A stretch of DNA of 30,000 nucleotides, taken from the NCBI GenBank assembly GCA_012295275.1, contig CM022676.1, forward strand, positions 10,711,086 to 10,741,085. Direction: 5' to 3'. Below, piece after piece: positions 21,258-29,660 of this stretch. The translations under genes and the position numbers were made by a program. The notes beneath the pieces are model-generated. The model did no database searches, was not told where the DNA came from, and saw only the letters and a list, made by a program, of their open reading frames with translations. The DNA is from Chrysomallon squamiferum. Its lineage: Eukaryota > Mollusca > Gastropoda > Neomphalida > Peltospiridae. Each line of letters starts with the position of its first letter. Within the stretch, counting starts at the first letter, position 1.

Positions 21258-21536
21258 GTAAAACTGACACTTATAAATTTACTTTCGGTTTCCATTTCCT
21301 TTTATAATGTTGTAGTATCTTTTCTTCTTTTTGTTGTTTTGTCATTGTTATTATCACCATCATCATCATTATCATCTTCAACAGCAGTGGAACTCATGAC
21401 AACCATAATTCATATATATATATAATAATATTGTGATAAATAATAATTGATATTTACTTTCGTTTTTGTTTTTATTTTATAATATCATAACGTTGTGAAC
21501 AAATATATTTTATTTAGTATCTTTCTTCTCTTGCTT

Positions 21537-21567
<31 letters not shown>

Positions 21568-21588
21568 TTATTATTATTATTATTATAG

Positions 21589-21636
21589 GTGAAACAAAAG
21601 GAAATGAAAGCGAGAATTTGGTGAAGAGCTTATCAG
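21589..21636 (+). CDS. Gene C tail mini-exon 5 (48 bp)
   Basis: (TTC)n/(TTA)n tract then ATTATAG; donor GTAAAA. Encodes SETKGNESENLVKSLS; the copy in block 2 is mini-exon 7 (NLVKNLS). Confidence 0.7.
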
Positions 21637-21919
21637 GTAAAATTTAAATATATTAATTAATAAAAATGTGATAAATAATAATTAATATTTGATTTTGCTT
21701 TCGAATAAATAGTAAGAATAATAAATAACTGATTCTTTTTTGTTTTGTTTTGTGTATTAAGTGTAAATACATAATTCTTCTTACTGCTGTTGTTGTTGTT
21801 CTTCTTCTTCGTCTTCTTTTAAGTATAATTATTATGTTGTTGTAACTAAGTCAGATAAAGTTTATATATTAATAATGTGTTAAGATTATTGATATTAGTT
21901 TTATTTTCGGTTTCATTTG

Positions 21920-21967
21920 TGAAACTTTGGGCAGACAGAAATGGTAATCTGGATGAAAAATATTCTA
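21920..21967 (+). pseudogene. Decayed gene C mini-exon, acceptor lost
   Basis: 48 bp matching mini-exons 2 and 3 (would read VKLWADRNGNLDEKYS) with an intact GTAAAA donor. The bases before it are CATTTG instead of ...ACAG and the TTA run is missing, so it has no AG acceptor and should not be spliced in. Confidence 0.7.
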
Positions 21968-22148
21968 GTAAAATTGATATATATTAATTAATAATTAATA
22001 TTTACTTTCGGTTTCGTTTTCATTTTATAATAAAGTTGTGAAGAAAAAAATTATATTATTATTCAGCACTGTTTCTTCATTTTTATTGTGATGATTATTA
22101 TTGTTGTTGTTCTTCTTCTTTTTGTTGTTGTAGTTGTTGTTGTTGTTG

Positions 22149-22197
<49 letters not shown>

Positions 22198-22199
22198 AG

Positions 22200-22247
22200 T
22201 GAAATCCTTGACAGACACAGATGGGATGTTGGATGAAAAACCTACAC
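22200..22247 (+). CDS. Gene C tail mini-exon 6 (48 bp)
   Basis: (TTA)n-TTACAG acceptor, donor GTAAAA. Encodes VKSLTDTDGMLDEKPT. Confidence 0.72.
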
Positions 22248-22272
22248 GTAAAATTGACACATATATATAATT

Positions 22273-22275
<3 letters not shown>

Positions 22276-22358
<83 letters not shown>
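22276..22358. repeat. (CT)n then (TA)n microsatellite, gene C tail intron
   Basis: A CT run followed by a TA run within block 2; absent from block 1, so it expanded after the duplication. A (TG)n at 22461-22502 abuts a relic mini-exon. Confidence 0.9.
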
Positions 22359-22454
22359 CATAGTTAGTATCTTTTCTTTTTGTTGTCATTATTATTATTA
22401 TTATTATCATCATCATCATTATCATCTCCATCTACAGTGAAACTCATGACAAAC

Positions 22455-22505
<51 letters not shown>

Positions 22506-22654
22506 CAGTGTGATAAATAATAATTAATATTTATTTTTTGTTTTGTTTTCATTTTATAATATCATAAAATTGTGAAGAAAAAAAAACATATTTTATTTAG
22601 TATCGTTTCTTCATTTTCTTTATCTTTTTCTTCTTATTATTACTATTATTATAG

Positions 22655-22702
22655 CTGAAATCAATGAAAATCCAAGCGATAATTTGGTGAAGAACTTATC
22701 AG
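22655..22702 (+). CDS. Gene C tail mini-exon 7 (48 bp)
   Basis: Acceptor ATTATTATAG, weaker donor GTTAAA (GTAAAA in its copy, mini-exon 5), so inclusion may be reduced. Encodes PEINENPSDNLVKNLS when joined to mini-exon 6. Confidence 0.65.
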
Positions 22703-23071
22703 GTTAAATTTAAATACATTAATTAATAAAAATGTGATAAATAAAAATAATACTCGGTTTTGGTTTCGAATGAATAGTAAAAATATTTGTGACAATAATA
22801 ATTGATTCTTTTTTTTTTTTTTTTTTTATATAATAAGTGTAAATACATGATTATTCTTACTGTTGTTGTTCTTTTTTTCTTCTTCTTCTTCATCTTCTAT
22901 TATTATTATGTTGTTATATCTAAGTCAGATAACATTTATATATCAATAATTTGATAAGGTTATTAATATTTATTTTCGGTTTCATTCTGTAACACATATG
23001 TGAAAAATAATAAATTCTTCTTCTTTGTCATCTTCTATTTGTTGTTGTTGTTGTTGTTATTGTTATTTTAG

Positions 23072-23116
23072 CTCACGAATTGGAAAACGAAATCGGGAAG
23101 CATGATGAAGATATCA
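23072..23116 (+). CDS. Gene C tail mini-exon 8 (45 bp)
   Basis: Acceptor GTTATTTTAG, donor GTAAAA. Encodes AHELENEIGKHDEDI, an acidic segment. Confidence 0.68.
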
Positions 23117-23170
23117 GTAAAATTTAAATTCATTAACTAGTTAGTATCTTAATTTTCTTCTTATCTTCTT

Positions 23171-23201
<31 letters not shown>

Positions 23202-23300
23202 TTATTATTATTATTATTACTGTTGTTGTTAGTGTTTTGTTTTTATCATTAATTGTATTGTTAGTATGATAATAATAATTATTTATCTTATTTTGTTTTA

Positions 23301-23366
<66 letters not shown>

Positions 23367-23439
23367 TGTTGTTGTTGCTATTGTTTTGGTTTTGTCATTA
23401 ATTGTGTTGTTAATATTATAATAATATATTTTATTTTAG

Positions 23440-23465
23440 GAAGTTTCAATGAAAACCGAAAGTGA
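23440..23465 (+). CDS. Gene C terminal coding exon
   Basis: Acceptor TTTTATTTTAG; in phase 1 reads RSFNENRK then TGA. An alternative terminal exon may exist after ATTTACAG at 23705 (KNLDCFY then TGA). A weak polyadenylation signal AATAAA lies at 23656-23661. Confidence 0.6.
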
Positions 23466-23655
23466 TGACTTTGAGAAGAAATTACCAAATCGGATTTGAA
23501 AATATAATTAAAGATTATTTGAAAATGACTTATTTTCCCTTTTATAATAATATAAGTATGTTAATAATAATAATAATAACCCATTTATTTTATTTTCATA
23601 TAATAATTGTAAATATATTCTTATTTAGTACCTATACTTTTCTTTATGGTGTTAA

Positions 23656-23661
23656 AATAAA
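23656..23661 (+). terminator. Possible polyadenylation signal of gene C
   Basis: AATAAA about 190 bp after the stop, in A-rich sequence, so only weakly supported. Confidence 0.35.
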
Positions 23662-23670
23662 AATATTATT

Positions 23671-23790
23671 AAATAAATAATCAATAATTTAGTTCATATT
23701 TACAGAAAATTTAGATTGTTTTTATTGAGGTTGTTTTTTTTCTTTTCATTATTTTATTTTTATTTATTTTTATTTACTTATTTATTTATT
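23671..23790. repeat. ~115 bp direct repeat, copy 1
   Basis: Starts AAATAAATAATCAATAATTT, contains ATTTACAGAAAATTTAGATT and TTTTTATTGAGGTTGTT, and ends in TTTA repeats. Second copy at 25654-25770, 1983 bp away, same orientation. Confidence 0.85.
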
Positions 23791-23792
23791 TA

Positions 23793-24145
23793 TCTTGTGT
23801 TACTGGTGTTGCTCTTTATCTTGTGTTCCTGTTGTTGCTCTTTATCTTGTGTTCCTGGTGATGGTCTTTATCTTGTGTTCCTGGTGTTGTTCTTTATCTT
23901 GTGTTCCTGGTGTTGCTCTTTATCTTGTGTTCCTGGTGTTGTTCTTTATCTTGTGTTACTGGTGTTGCTCTTTATCTTGTGTTCCTGGTGTTGTTCTTTA
24001 TCTTGTGTTACTGGTGTTGCTCTTTATCTTGTGTTCCTGGTGTTGCTCTTTATCTTGTGTTCCTGGTGTTGTTCTTTATCTTGTGTTCTTGTGTTGTTCT
24101 TTATCTTGTGTTACTGGTGTTGCTCTTTATCTTGTGTTCCTGGTG
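23793..24145. repeat. 26-bp minisatellite downstream of gene C
   Basis: About 13 copies of a unit made of CTTGTGTT(C/A)CTGGTGTTG and (C/T)TCTTTAT. Because 26 is not a multiple of 3 the frames rotate, and all three forward frames stay open with the same LYLVFLVLLFILCSWCCSLS-like cycle. Not a gene. Confidence 0.95.
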
Positions 24146-24318
24146 AAAATCTTTAAAATAGTTGCACGAGTTCAGTCTGATGATATCAGTAAAATATTAT
24201 GAAATGCAAAATAATAATATATTTTTTTGAAAATTAAAAGTATGAAGTTGCTGTTGTATTGTTTCTATAGGCAGCTTTACAGGTAATATGAACCAACAAG
24301 ATAATGAGATAGAACACA

Positions 24319-24645
24319 TACATACATACAAACATACAAACATACATACAAACATACATACATACAAACATACATACATATAAACATACATACAAACAAA
24401 CATACAAACATACATACAAACAAACATACATACATACATACATACAAACATACATACAAACATGCATACATCCATACATACTAACATACATACATATACA
24501 TATATATATACATGTATATACAGACATTTGAACTTGTCATCTTCCGCTTGAAAACGTATCATACATACAAACATACATACATACAAACATACATACATAC
24601 ATACATACATAACATATATATATATACATACATACATACATACAA

Positions 24646-24677
<32 letters not shown>

Positions 24678-24680
24678 TCA

Positions 24681-24713
<33 letters not shown>

Positions 24714-24833
24714 TCATACATACATACATACATACATACATACATACATACATACATACAATATATTCATACATACATACATACATACATACATACATAC
24801 ATACATACATACATACATACATACATGCATACA

Positions 24834-24879
<46 letters not shown>

Positions 24880-25084
24880 CATATATATACATACATACTC
24901 TGAATTTGACAGATTTGAACTTGTCATCTTCCGCTTGAAAACGTATACATTTATTATTATTCATGCCCACATACACATATCACATACAACCCTCTCTCAT
25001 ACATACATATATTCATATATACATACATACATACATACATACATATATTCATACATACATACATACATATATATATACATACAA

Positions 25085-25116
<32 letters not shown>

Positions 25117-25147
25117 TCATACATACAAACATACATACATACATAAT
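24319..25147. repeat. (ACAT)n tetranucleotide arrays
   Basis: Three long ATAC/ACAT arrays (24319-24505, 24557-24897, 25000-25147) with ACAA and ATAT variants. They are separated by two copies of a non-simple segment (ATTTGAACTTGTCATCTTCC and CGCTTGAAAACGTAT) at about 24525-24560 and 24911-24947. Confidence 0.95.
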
Positions 25148-25452
25148 ATATATAATAATAATAATATAATAAAATAAATAAATACATTCTGCTGCTGTAA
25201 TGACCATGAAACGCGAGTCCAGAAATGTTGCAACTGCGCACGTCAAACGGAAGTGACGGTTGGATAGAAAAGAAGAACAGTCAGGTGGCAAATATCTTCT
25301 GCCATCACCAAAAGCGTAGTTTAATTACAATGTCTAATTGTAACAGTAAAACTGTAGTCGATATTACAAATGACGTCCTTTTTTGTTAAGTTTTGTCTAC
25401 GTAATAAATGTCTCCATTGATACGTTAGGTGAAAATCAATTACATGTACTTC

Positions 25453-25494
<42 letters not shown>

Positions 25495-25574
25495 TTTTTA
25501 TTATTATTTTTAAATTGTCTTCATGCCTGAAATAAAGTTTACAAATTCGAAACTAACAAATAGTAGTAGTAGTA

Positions 25575-25626
<52 letters not shown>

Positions 25627-25751
25627 GTAAATAAAATAAAATAAAATTTTTTAAAATAAATAATCAATAATTTAGTTTATATTTACAGAAAATTTAGATT
25701 GTTTTTATTGAGGTTGTTGTTTTTCTTTTCATTATTTTCTTTTTATTTATT

Positions 25752-25810
<59 letters not shown>

Positions 25811-25964
25811 CGTTGTTGTTATGGTATATGCAGTAAAATTATTATTATTTATGTTATTTTTATTTTTATTATAGAAACCTAAAGTATCATAGGATTTCTG
25901 TTACGTCATAGGAATTGACGTACCGGTCACATGACCAGTCTACAGAAACGTGTCTAACCGTAAA
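25148..25964. other. Upstream region of gene D
   Basis: A less AT-rich stretch at 25190-25440 with no coding frame, then (TTA)n (25455-25494), (AAT)n (25564-25622), the second copy of the 115-bp direct repeat (25654-25770), another (TTA)n (25768-25810) and the promoter-proximal palindromes next to the gene D start. Confidence 0.55.
25902..25936 (+). promoter_or_regulatory. Palindromic CRE-like and E-box-like sites before gene D
   Basis: TACGTCA (25902-25908) and TGACGTA (25916-25922) form an inverted pair with a 7-base spacer, followed by GGTCACATGACC (25925-25936), which contains an M-box/E-box-like TCACATGA. They lie 29-63 bp before the ATG. Binding by CREB/ATF- or MITF/TFE-type factors is inferred from motif only. 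Confidence 0.4.
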
Positions 25965-26040
25965 ATGGCTACAACATTCATTTCGTTAGGGATTACATTT
26001 TTTCTTTTGACCTATTTTTCGATAATTGGTTTATCATCAG
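25965..26040 (+). CDS. Gene D exon 1, signal peptide
   Basis: AAAATGG start context; MATTFISLGITFFLLTYFSI then IGLSS plus one base; donor GTTAGT. A typical hydrophobic signal with small residues at its end. Phase 1. Confidence 0.8.
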
Positions 26041-26410
26041 GTTAGTGAATGAGAATAGTTTATTTATTCTATTTAGAAGATTTCTCTAAATGATTTCTCT
26101 GTGTGTTTTTTTAAATCTTTTTATTTATTTTTCTAAGTCGGATTTATTATGAACCTTAAAACCAGGGTCCCTAAAAAGCCGAGGCCCCCTAAACCCAAAA
26201 CGGTTCCAACTTCAGTGCGCCTCAAAATGTGTGTCCCCTATTGCTGAAATTTATAGTTACTTGATAATGATGTATAACAAAATATTTCCAACTGCATTAT
26301 TGCAGCTTGGCTAATACACAACAATCTATAACTCCATGCTTGAACGAACAGCTCAAAACTAAAAAGTAGAAAGGGTGTCTAAAAAGGAAAATTAGGATAT
26401 TCCAACAAAT

Positions 26411-26675
26411 TTGCTTCATCTCAGAAAATTGATAATTCTGATATTCCAAAAAAAAACGCGACGACAAGAATTTTCAACTGAAGTATCCATTTATTATGAC
26501 TCCCCCCACCCCGTACTGTTTACATCTGCATATAGGTCTTTCTATTATTTATTTATTTATTTATTTATTTTGGTAACGTTTGGTCGTGACGTAATCAAAG
26601 AAGCTAATTATTTACTTATTTATTCATATATTTATATATTTTCCTTAATTAATTAATCATTTATTTACACATTTA
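26411..26675 (+). mobile_element. Dispersed element, copy 1 (gene D intron 1)
   Basis: Runs from ATCTCAGAAA through GACAAGAATTTTCAA, CCGTACTGTT, GCATATAGGTCTTTCTATTA, (TTTA)n and TCGTGACGTAATCAAAG to AATTAATCATTTATTTAC. A second copy lies inverted at 28660-28933. No coding capacity; class unknown. Confidence 0.7.
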
Positions 26676-26969
26676 CTTAGTTATTCTTATATTTATTTAT
26701 TTTCTTAATTAATTATTTACGTATTTATTAATATTTTTATTTATGTTCTTAATTGTTTACGTTGTTTCTTCATATATAATTTATTTATTTTCTTAATTCA
26801 TTATTTACGTATTTATTCATATATTTATTTATGCTCTTAATTCATTATTTACTTACTTATTCATATGACAATTTACTATTCTTCATTAATAATTCTACTT
26901 ACTTATTTGCTTACCTACCTACTTACTTACTTACCTACTCACTCTGTGATTTATGTTACGCATGAACAG

Positions 26970-27287
26970 GCTTAGCAAACACGACCATTTACTGCCTAGG
27001 AAAAGCTGTTAACAGTTCGGAGGCTTCCATCATATGTCTGGTGAGTGGCAAAATAGAATCAGGAATCGTTTTCATTCGTAAAACAAAGGAGGAGAAAGAG
27101 GTCGTCAAATGTAATTACTTTAACACGTTCTGCACCTCAAAAGTGTCTGGGTATTCTGCGAAAATACGAAGAAACGTCATCAGACTTACGATTCAGAAAT
27201 TTAGACCGGAAAAAGACAGCGGCCTCTGGATATGCAGAGACGGTCCCACGCGCTCAATGGAGTCCATGTGCAGAAAATCATTAACGG
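26970..27287 (+). CDS. Gene D exon 2, V-like Ig domain
   Basis: Acceptor CATGAACAG, donor GTGAGT; 318 bp, phase 1-1. First Cys in ASIICLVSG and the classic strand pair RLTIQKFRPEKDSGLWICRD (D-x-G-x-W-x-C). The core Trp is replaced by Phe/Ile (IVFIRKT). Extra Cys in KCNYFNTFC and in MCRK may form further disulfides. NTT and NSS sequons near the start. Confidence 0.82.
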
Positions 27288-27747
27288 GTGAGTTTTTGGT
27301 GCGTTCGTTTTTTTTTTTTTTTTTTTTGTGGTGTGTTAGAGGAAGTATTATTAGTGGTCGTTGTGGTACTGGTGGTGGTAGTGATGGATGTCGTAGTAGT
27401 AGTATTCGATGTAGTTTTATGTGTTAGTAATGGTGAATACGTTTGCTGACTGCCAGAGTAGTAGCAGTAGTGGTAATTGTAAAAGTTGTAGTAGCAGTAA
27501 TAATCATAATAACAACAACACAAATCTAAAAAGTTAACGTTTTCATTTAATTTTATATTTTTCCAACCGTGACCTTTCTTTTCGTAATAATTAAAAAAAA
27601 CCAGAGTAAGTTTTTGACAAAAAAAACAAAAACAAAAAATCGAAAAAAAAAAGAGGAGAAGTTAACGTCTTCATTTAAGAATATTTTGAGTGTGTTTTGG
27701 CTCCAGTCACGTGACCTGTGTTGTAATAAATTAAACAATTTTCACAG

Positions 27748-27826
27748 ATCTCGATGCAGACGTAGGAGCTTTGCACTCCAGTTCCGGTGACCAGAAGCCT
27801 TCCATAATACTCCTAATGACAGCCTC
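27748..27826 (+). CDS. Gene D exon 3, stalk and first half of TM
   Basis: Acceptor TTTTCACAG, donor GTAAGA. DLDADVGALHSSSGDQKP then SIILLMTA and two bases of a codon: phase 2 at the donor. Reading through the donor would stop at once (TCG TAA), giving an alternative short product. Confidence 0.68.
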
Positions 27827-28262
27827 GTAAGATTATTTTCAACATTTCATCTTTTATTGCTTAAAATTTATTTTTCTTTTTTTTTTCTTCTTTTAGTTAT
27901 TGTTATTTTTTAAATTGGCTTATTTATTTGACTATTTCTTAGTTAGTCAATTAAATAACCAAATTTAAAAAAAAATAATAATAATAATAATTTTTGCATT
28001 CATTATCATCATCATAATGATTATCGTGTATATATACACATAAACATATACACACACACACATATATATATATATACATTTTAATAGCTCTTAAAGCTTG
28101 CTGTTATTATTATCATCGTCATCATCATCACCATTGTTACATTATTATTATTGTTACAGCTATTATAATTACTACATTTTTCATCATCATCATCATCATC
28201 ACCATCATCATCAATGTTATTAAAACCGTCACTGCCAGCAGTGTTAATTCTCGTTACTTCAG

Positions 28263-28308
28263 GTTTATTGGTACCATCTTCATAGAAACGCGTGTAGGAA
28301 AGACCTAG
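28263..28308 (+). CDS. Gene D exon 4, second half of TM and tail
   Basis: Acceptor CGTTACTTCAG; in phase 2 it reads FIGTIFIETRVGKT then TAG, completing a hydrophobic run SIILLMTASFIGTIFI. The TM is short (about 16-17 residues), so this exon is less certain than the others. Confidence 0.58.
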
Positions 28309-28449
28309 TCTGACGTCTGCTGTGACGTCACAGACAGTGGCCTCCGTTTCATACTTCTGACACAGGAAATTGTTTTTATTTACGCGTGACATATCGATTA
28401 ATTCTAACTGTAATTAATAGTGAACGAGGTAAACGAATTTTTTGTTTGA

Positions 28450-28455
28450 AATAAA
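28450..28455 (+). terminator. Polyadenylation signal of gene D
   Basis: AATAAA in TTGAAATAAATATA, followed by a GT-rich element at 28479-28508 (GGTGTTTTTT, TTGGTGTCTG), about 140 bp after the stop. Confidence 0.55.
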
Positions 28456-28591
28456 TATATTTCAAAAACTTGAGCAGAAGGTGTTTTTTTTTGTTGGTGT
28501 CTGTATGTATTATTTGGCTGCCTACCTACTTATCGATCTAGATATGAATCTACCTACCTACCTGCCTGCATGCCAACCTGTCTAGCTACTT

Positions 28592-28628
28592 ACCTATGTA
28601 GCTAATTACTGATCCTCTTAATTAACTG

Positions 28629-28677
<49 letters not shown>

Positions 28678-28780
28678 GAGTAAATAAATGATTAATTGAT
28701 TAAGGAAAATAAATAAATATATTAATAAATAAGTAAATAACTAGGTACTTTGATTACGTCACGATCAAACGTCACCAAAA

Positions 28781-28816
<36 letters not shown>

Positions 28817-28983
28817 AGAAAGACCTATATGCAAATGCGAACAGTACGGAGGGGGTACATAATAAATGAATATTGAAAATTCTTGTCGTGTTTTTGTTTC
28901 TGGACATCACCAGAAATCAATATTTCTGAGATATAACTGCCTATATATATATATTTGGAGGATCAGTAATTAGCTACATAGGT
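28592..28983. repeat. 26-bp perfect inverted repeat around element copy 2
   Basis: Arms 28592-28617 and 28958-28983 are exact reverse complements (core ATGTAGCTAATTACTGATCC). Without the inserted element the arms would be about 27 bp apart. Confidence 0.85.
28641..28933 (-). mobile_element. Dispersed element, copy 2 (inverted, downstream of gene D)
   Basis: Reverse-complement copy of 26411-26675, about 85% alike by eye. It is flanked by direct repeats TAACTGCCTATATATATA at 28623-28640 and 28934-28951, which look like a long target-site duplication, as expected for a retroposon insertion (the class is inference). Confidence 0.65.
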
Positions 28984-29416
28984 ATATACATACCAACCTA
29001 CATGCCTAGATACCTGATTACTTATATATCAGCCTGTCTCTTTATGCAGTTTAGGATTTTTTAATATTCTCCGTCTTATGTACGTCTGATTAGACTCTGC
29101 ACGTAGACAATATTCTGGAAAGCACTGGCGCAGGCGGACAAAGTCCAATCTCTTTATGGATGTCTGTTATTCTGTCTCTCTGTAGGTTTGTTTGTCTCTC
29201 TGCCTGTATCTTTGGGAACGGAATTTTTTAACTTTTTATAAAAATATCCCAGGTTGTTTTGTGTGTGTGTGTTATCAATGACAACAAGAAAGACACAGTA
29301 ACAACAAAGACTGCAGGAGTTAGTTCCCTTCCGTTAGTGTTACTATTATTATATGCTACATATACATGTAGACAGACATACATCCCTTTACATATACATA
29401 CACGGACAAAAACGTA

Positions 29417-29454
<38 letters not shown>

Positions 29455-29622
29455 ATATATATACATACAAATAAACATGCACAGACACATACTTATGTCT
29501 TTTTGTATTAAAACAACACCAACAACAACAATAACCAAAAAAAAAAAAAAAAAAAAAAAAAACAACAACAACAACATTTATTTGAATGTTTTATTGGTAA
29601 ATACTACAACAACTACTACCAT

Positions 29623-29660
<38 letters not shown>

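Larger units (their letters stand above)
20894..22960. repeat. Two-copy ~1.05 kb tandem duplication inside the gene C tail
   Basis: Block 1 (about 20894-21900) and block 2 (about 21920-22960) carry the same landmarks in order: a KLW-type mini-exon (20894 / relic 21920), a KPT mini-exon (21213 / 22200), a GAACTCATGACAA-type relic (about 21390 / 22438), an NLVK mini-exon (21589 / 22655) and a CTAAGTCAGATAA relic (about 21847 / 22920). Offsets are 987 to 1072 bp; block 2 has gained (CT)n, (TA)n and (TG)n tracts. Confidence 0.75.
16360..23661 (+). other. Gene C: three-Ig membrane receptor with mini-exon tail
   Basis: Fourteen coding exons, all introns phase 1. Signal peptide, D1-type Ig, two Ig exons most like D3 of genes A/B, TM, then eight 45-51 bp mini-exons and a terminal exon. 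If the one-base excess in the third Ig exon is set aside, the exons total 1380 bp (459 residues plus stop), with a tail of about 135 residues. Gene C lacks the D2 C2-like and D4 stalk exons of A/B. The tail is highly charged and contains no Tyr. As the sequence stands, a frameshift near 18727-18729 leads to TGA at 18771, before the TM, so the gene is either broken in this haplotype or carries a sequence error. Function inferred only: surface recognition receptor. Confidence 0.75.
25965..28455 (+). other. Gene D: small single V-like Ig membrane receptor
   Basis: Four coding exons (25965-26040, 26970-27287, 27748-27826, 28263-28308) totalling 519 bp, 172 residues plus stop. Layout: signal peptide, one V-like Ig domain, short Ser/Asp stalk, TM split by an intron, and a seven-residue tail (ETRVGKT). 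Introns 1 and 2 are phase 1, intron 3 is phase 2. Exons join in frame with no internal stop, and a polyadenylation signal follows. It has only general Ig similarity to genes A-C, so it is a different branch or unrelated neighbour. With no tail motifs, a decoy, ligand or partner-dependent receptor is possible (inference). Confidence 0.72.

Noticed and set aside
23716-24202. Three overlapping frames of 81-146 residues with Cys-rich repeats
   Set aside because: Product of a 26-bp minisatellite read in three frames; no splice, start or domain support.
24197-25291. Several 60-221 residue frames on both strands with Tyr-Val-Cys-Met or Thr-Tyr-Ile-His repeats
   Set aside because: They are translations of the (ACAT)n microsatellite, open in all frames because the repeat has no stop.
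28081-28392. Minus-strand frame of 103 residues with a non-repetitive start (MSRVNKNNFLCQKYETEATV)
   Set aside because: It overlaps the plus-strand gene D last exon and 3' UTR and ends in Asp/Asn repeat. An acceptor-like TTAATTACAG precedes it, but there is no convincing donor or homology. Kept as unlikely, not excluded.
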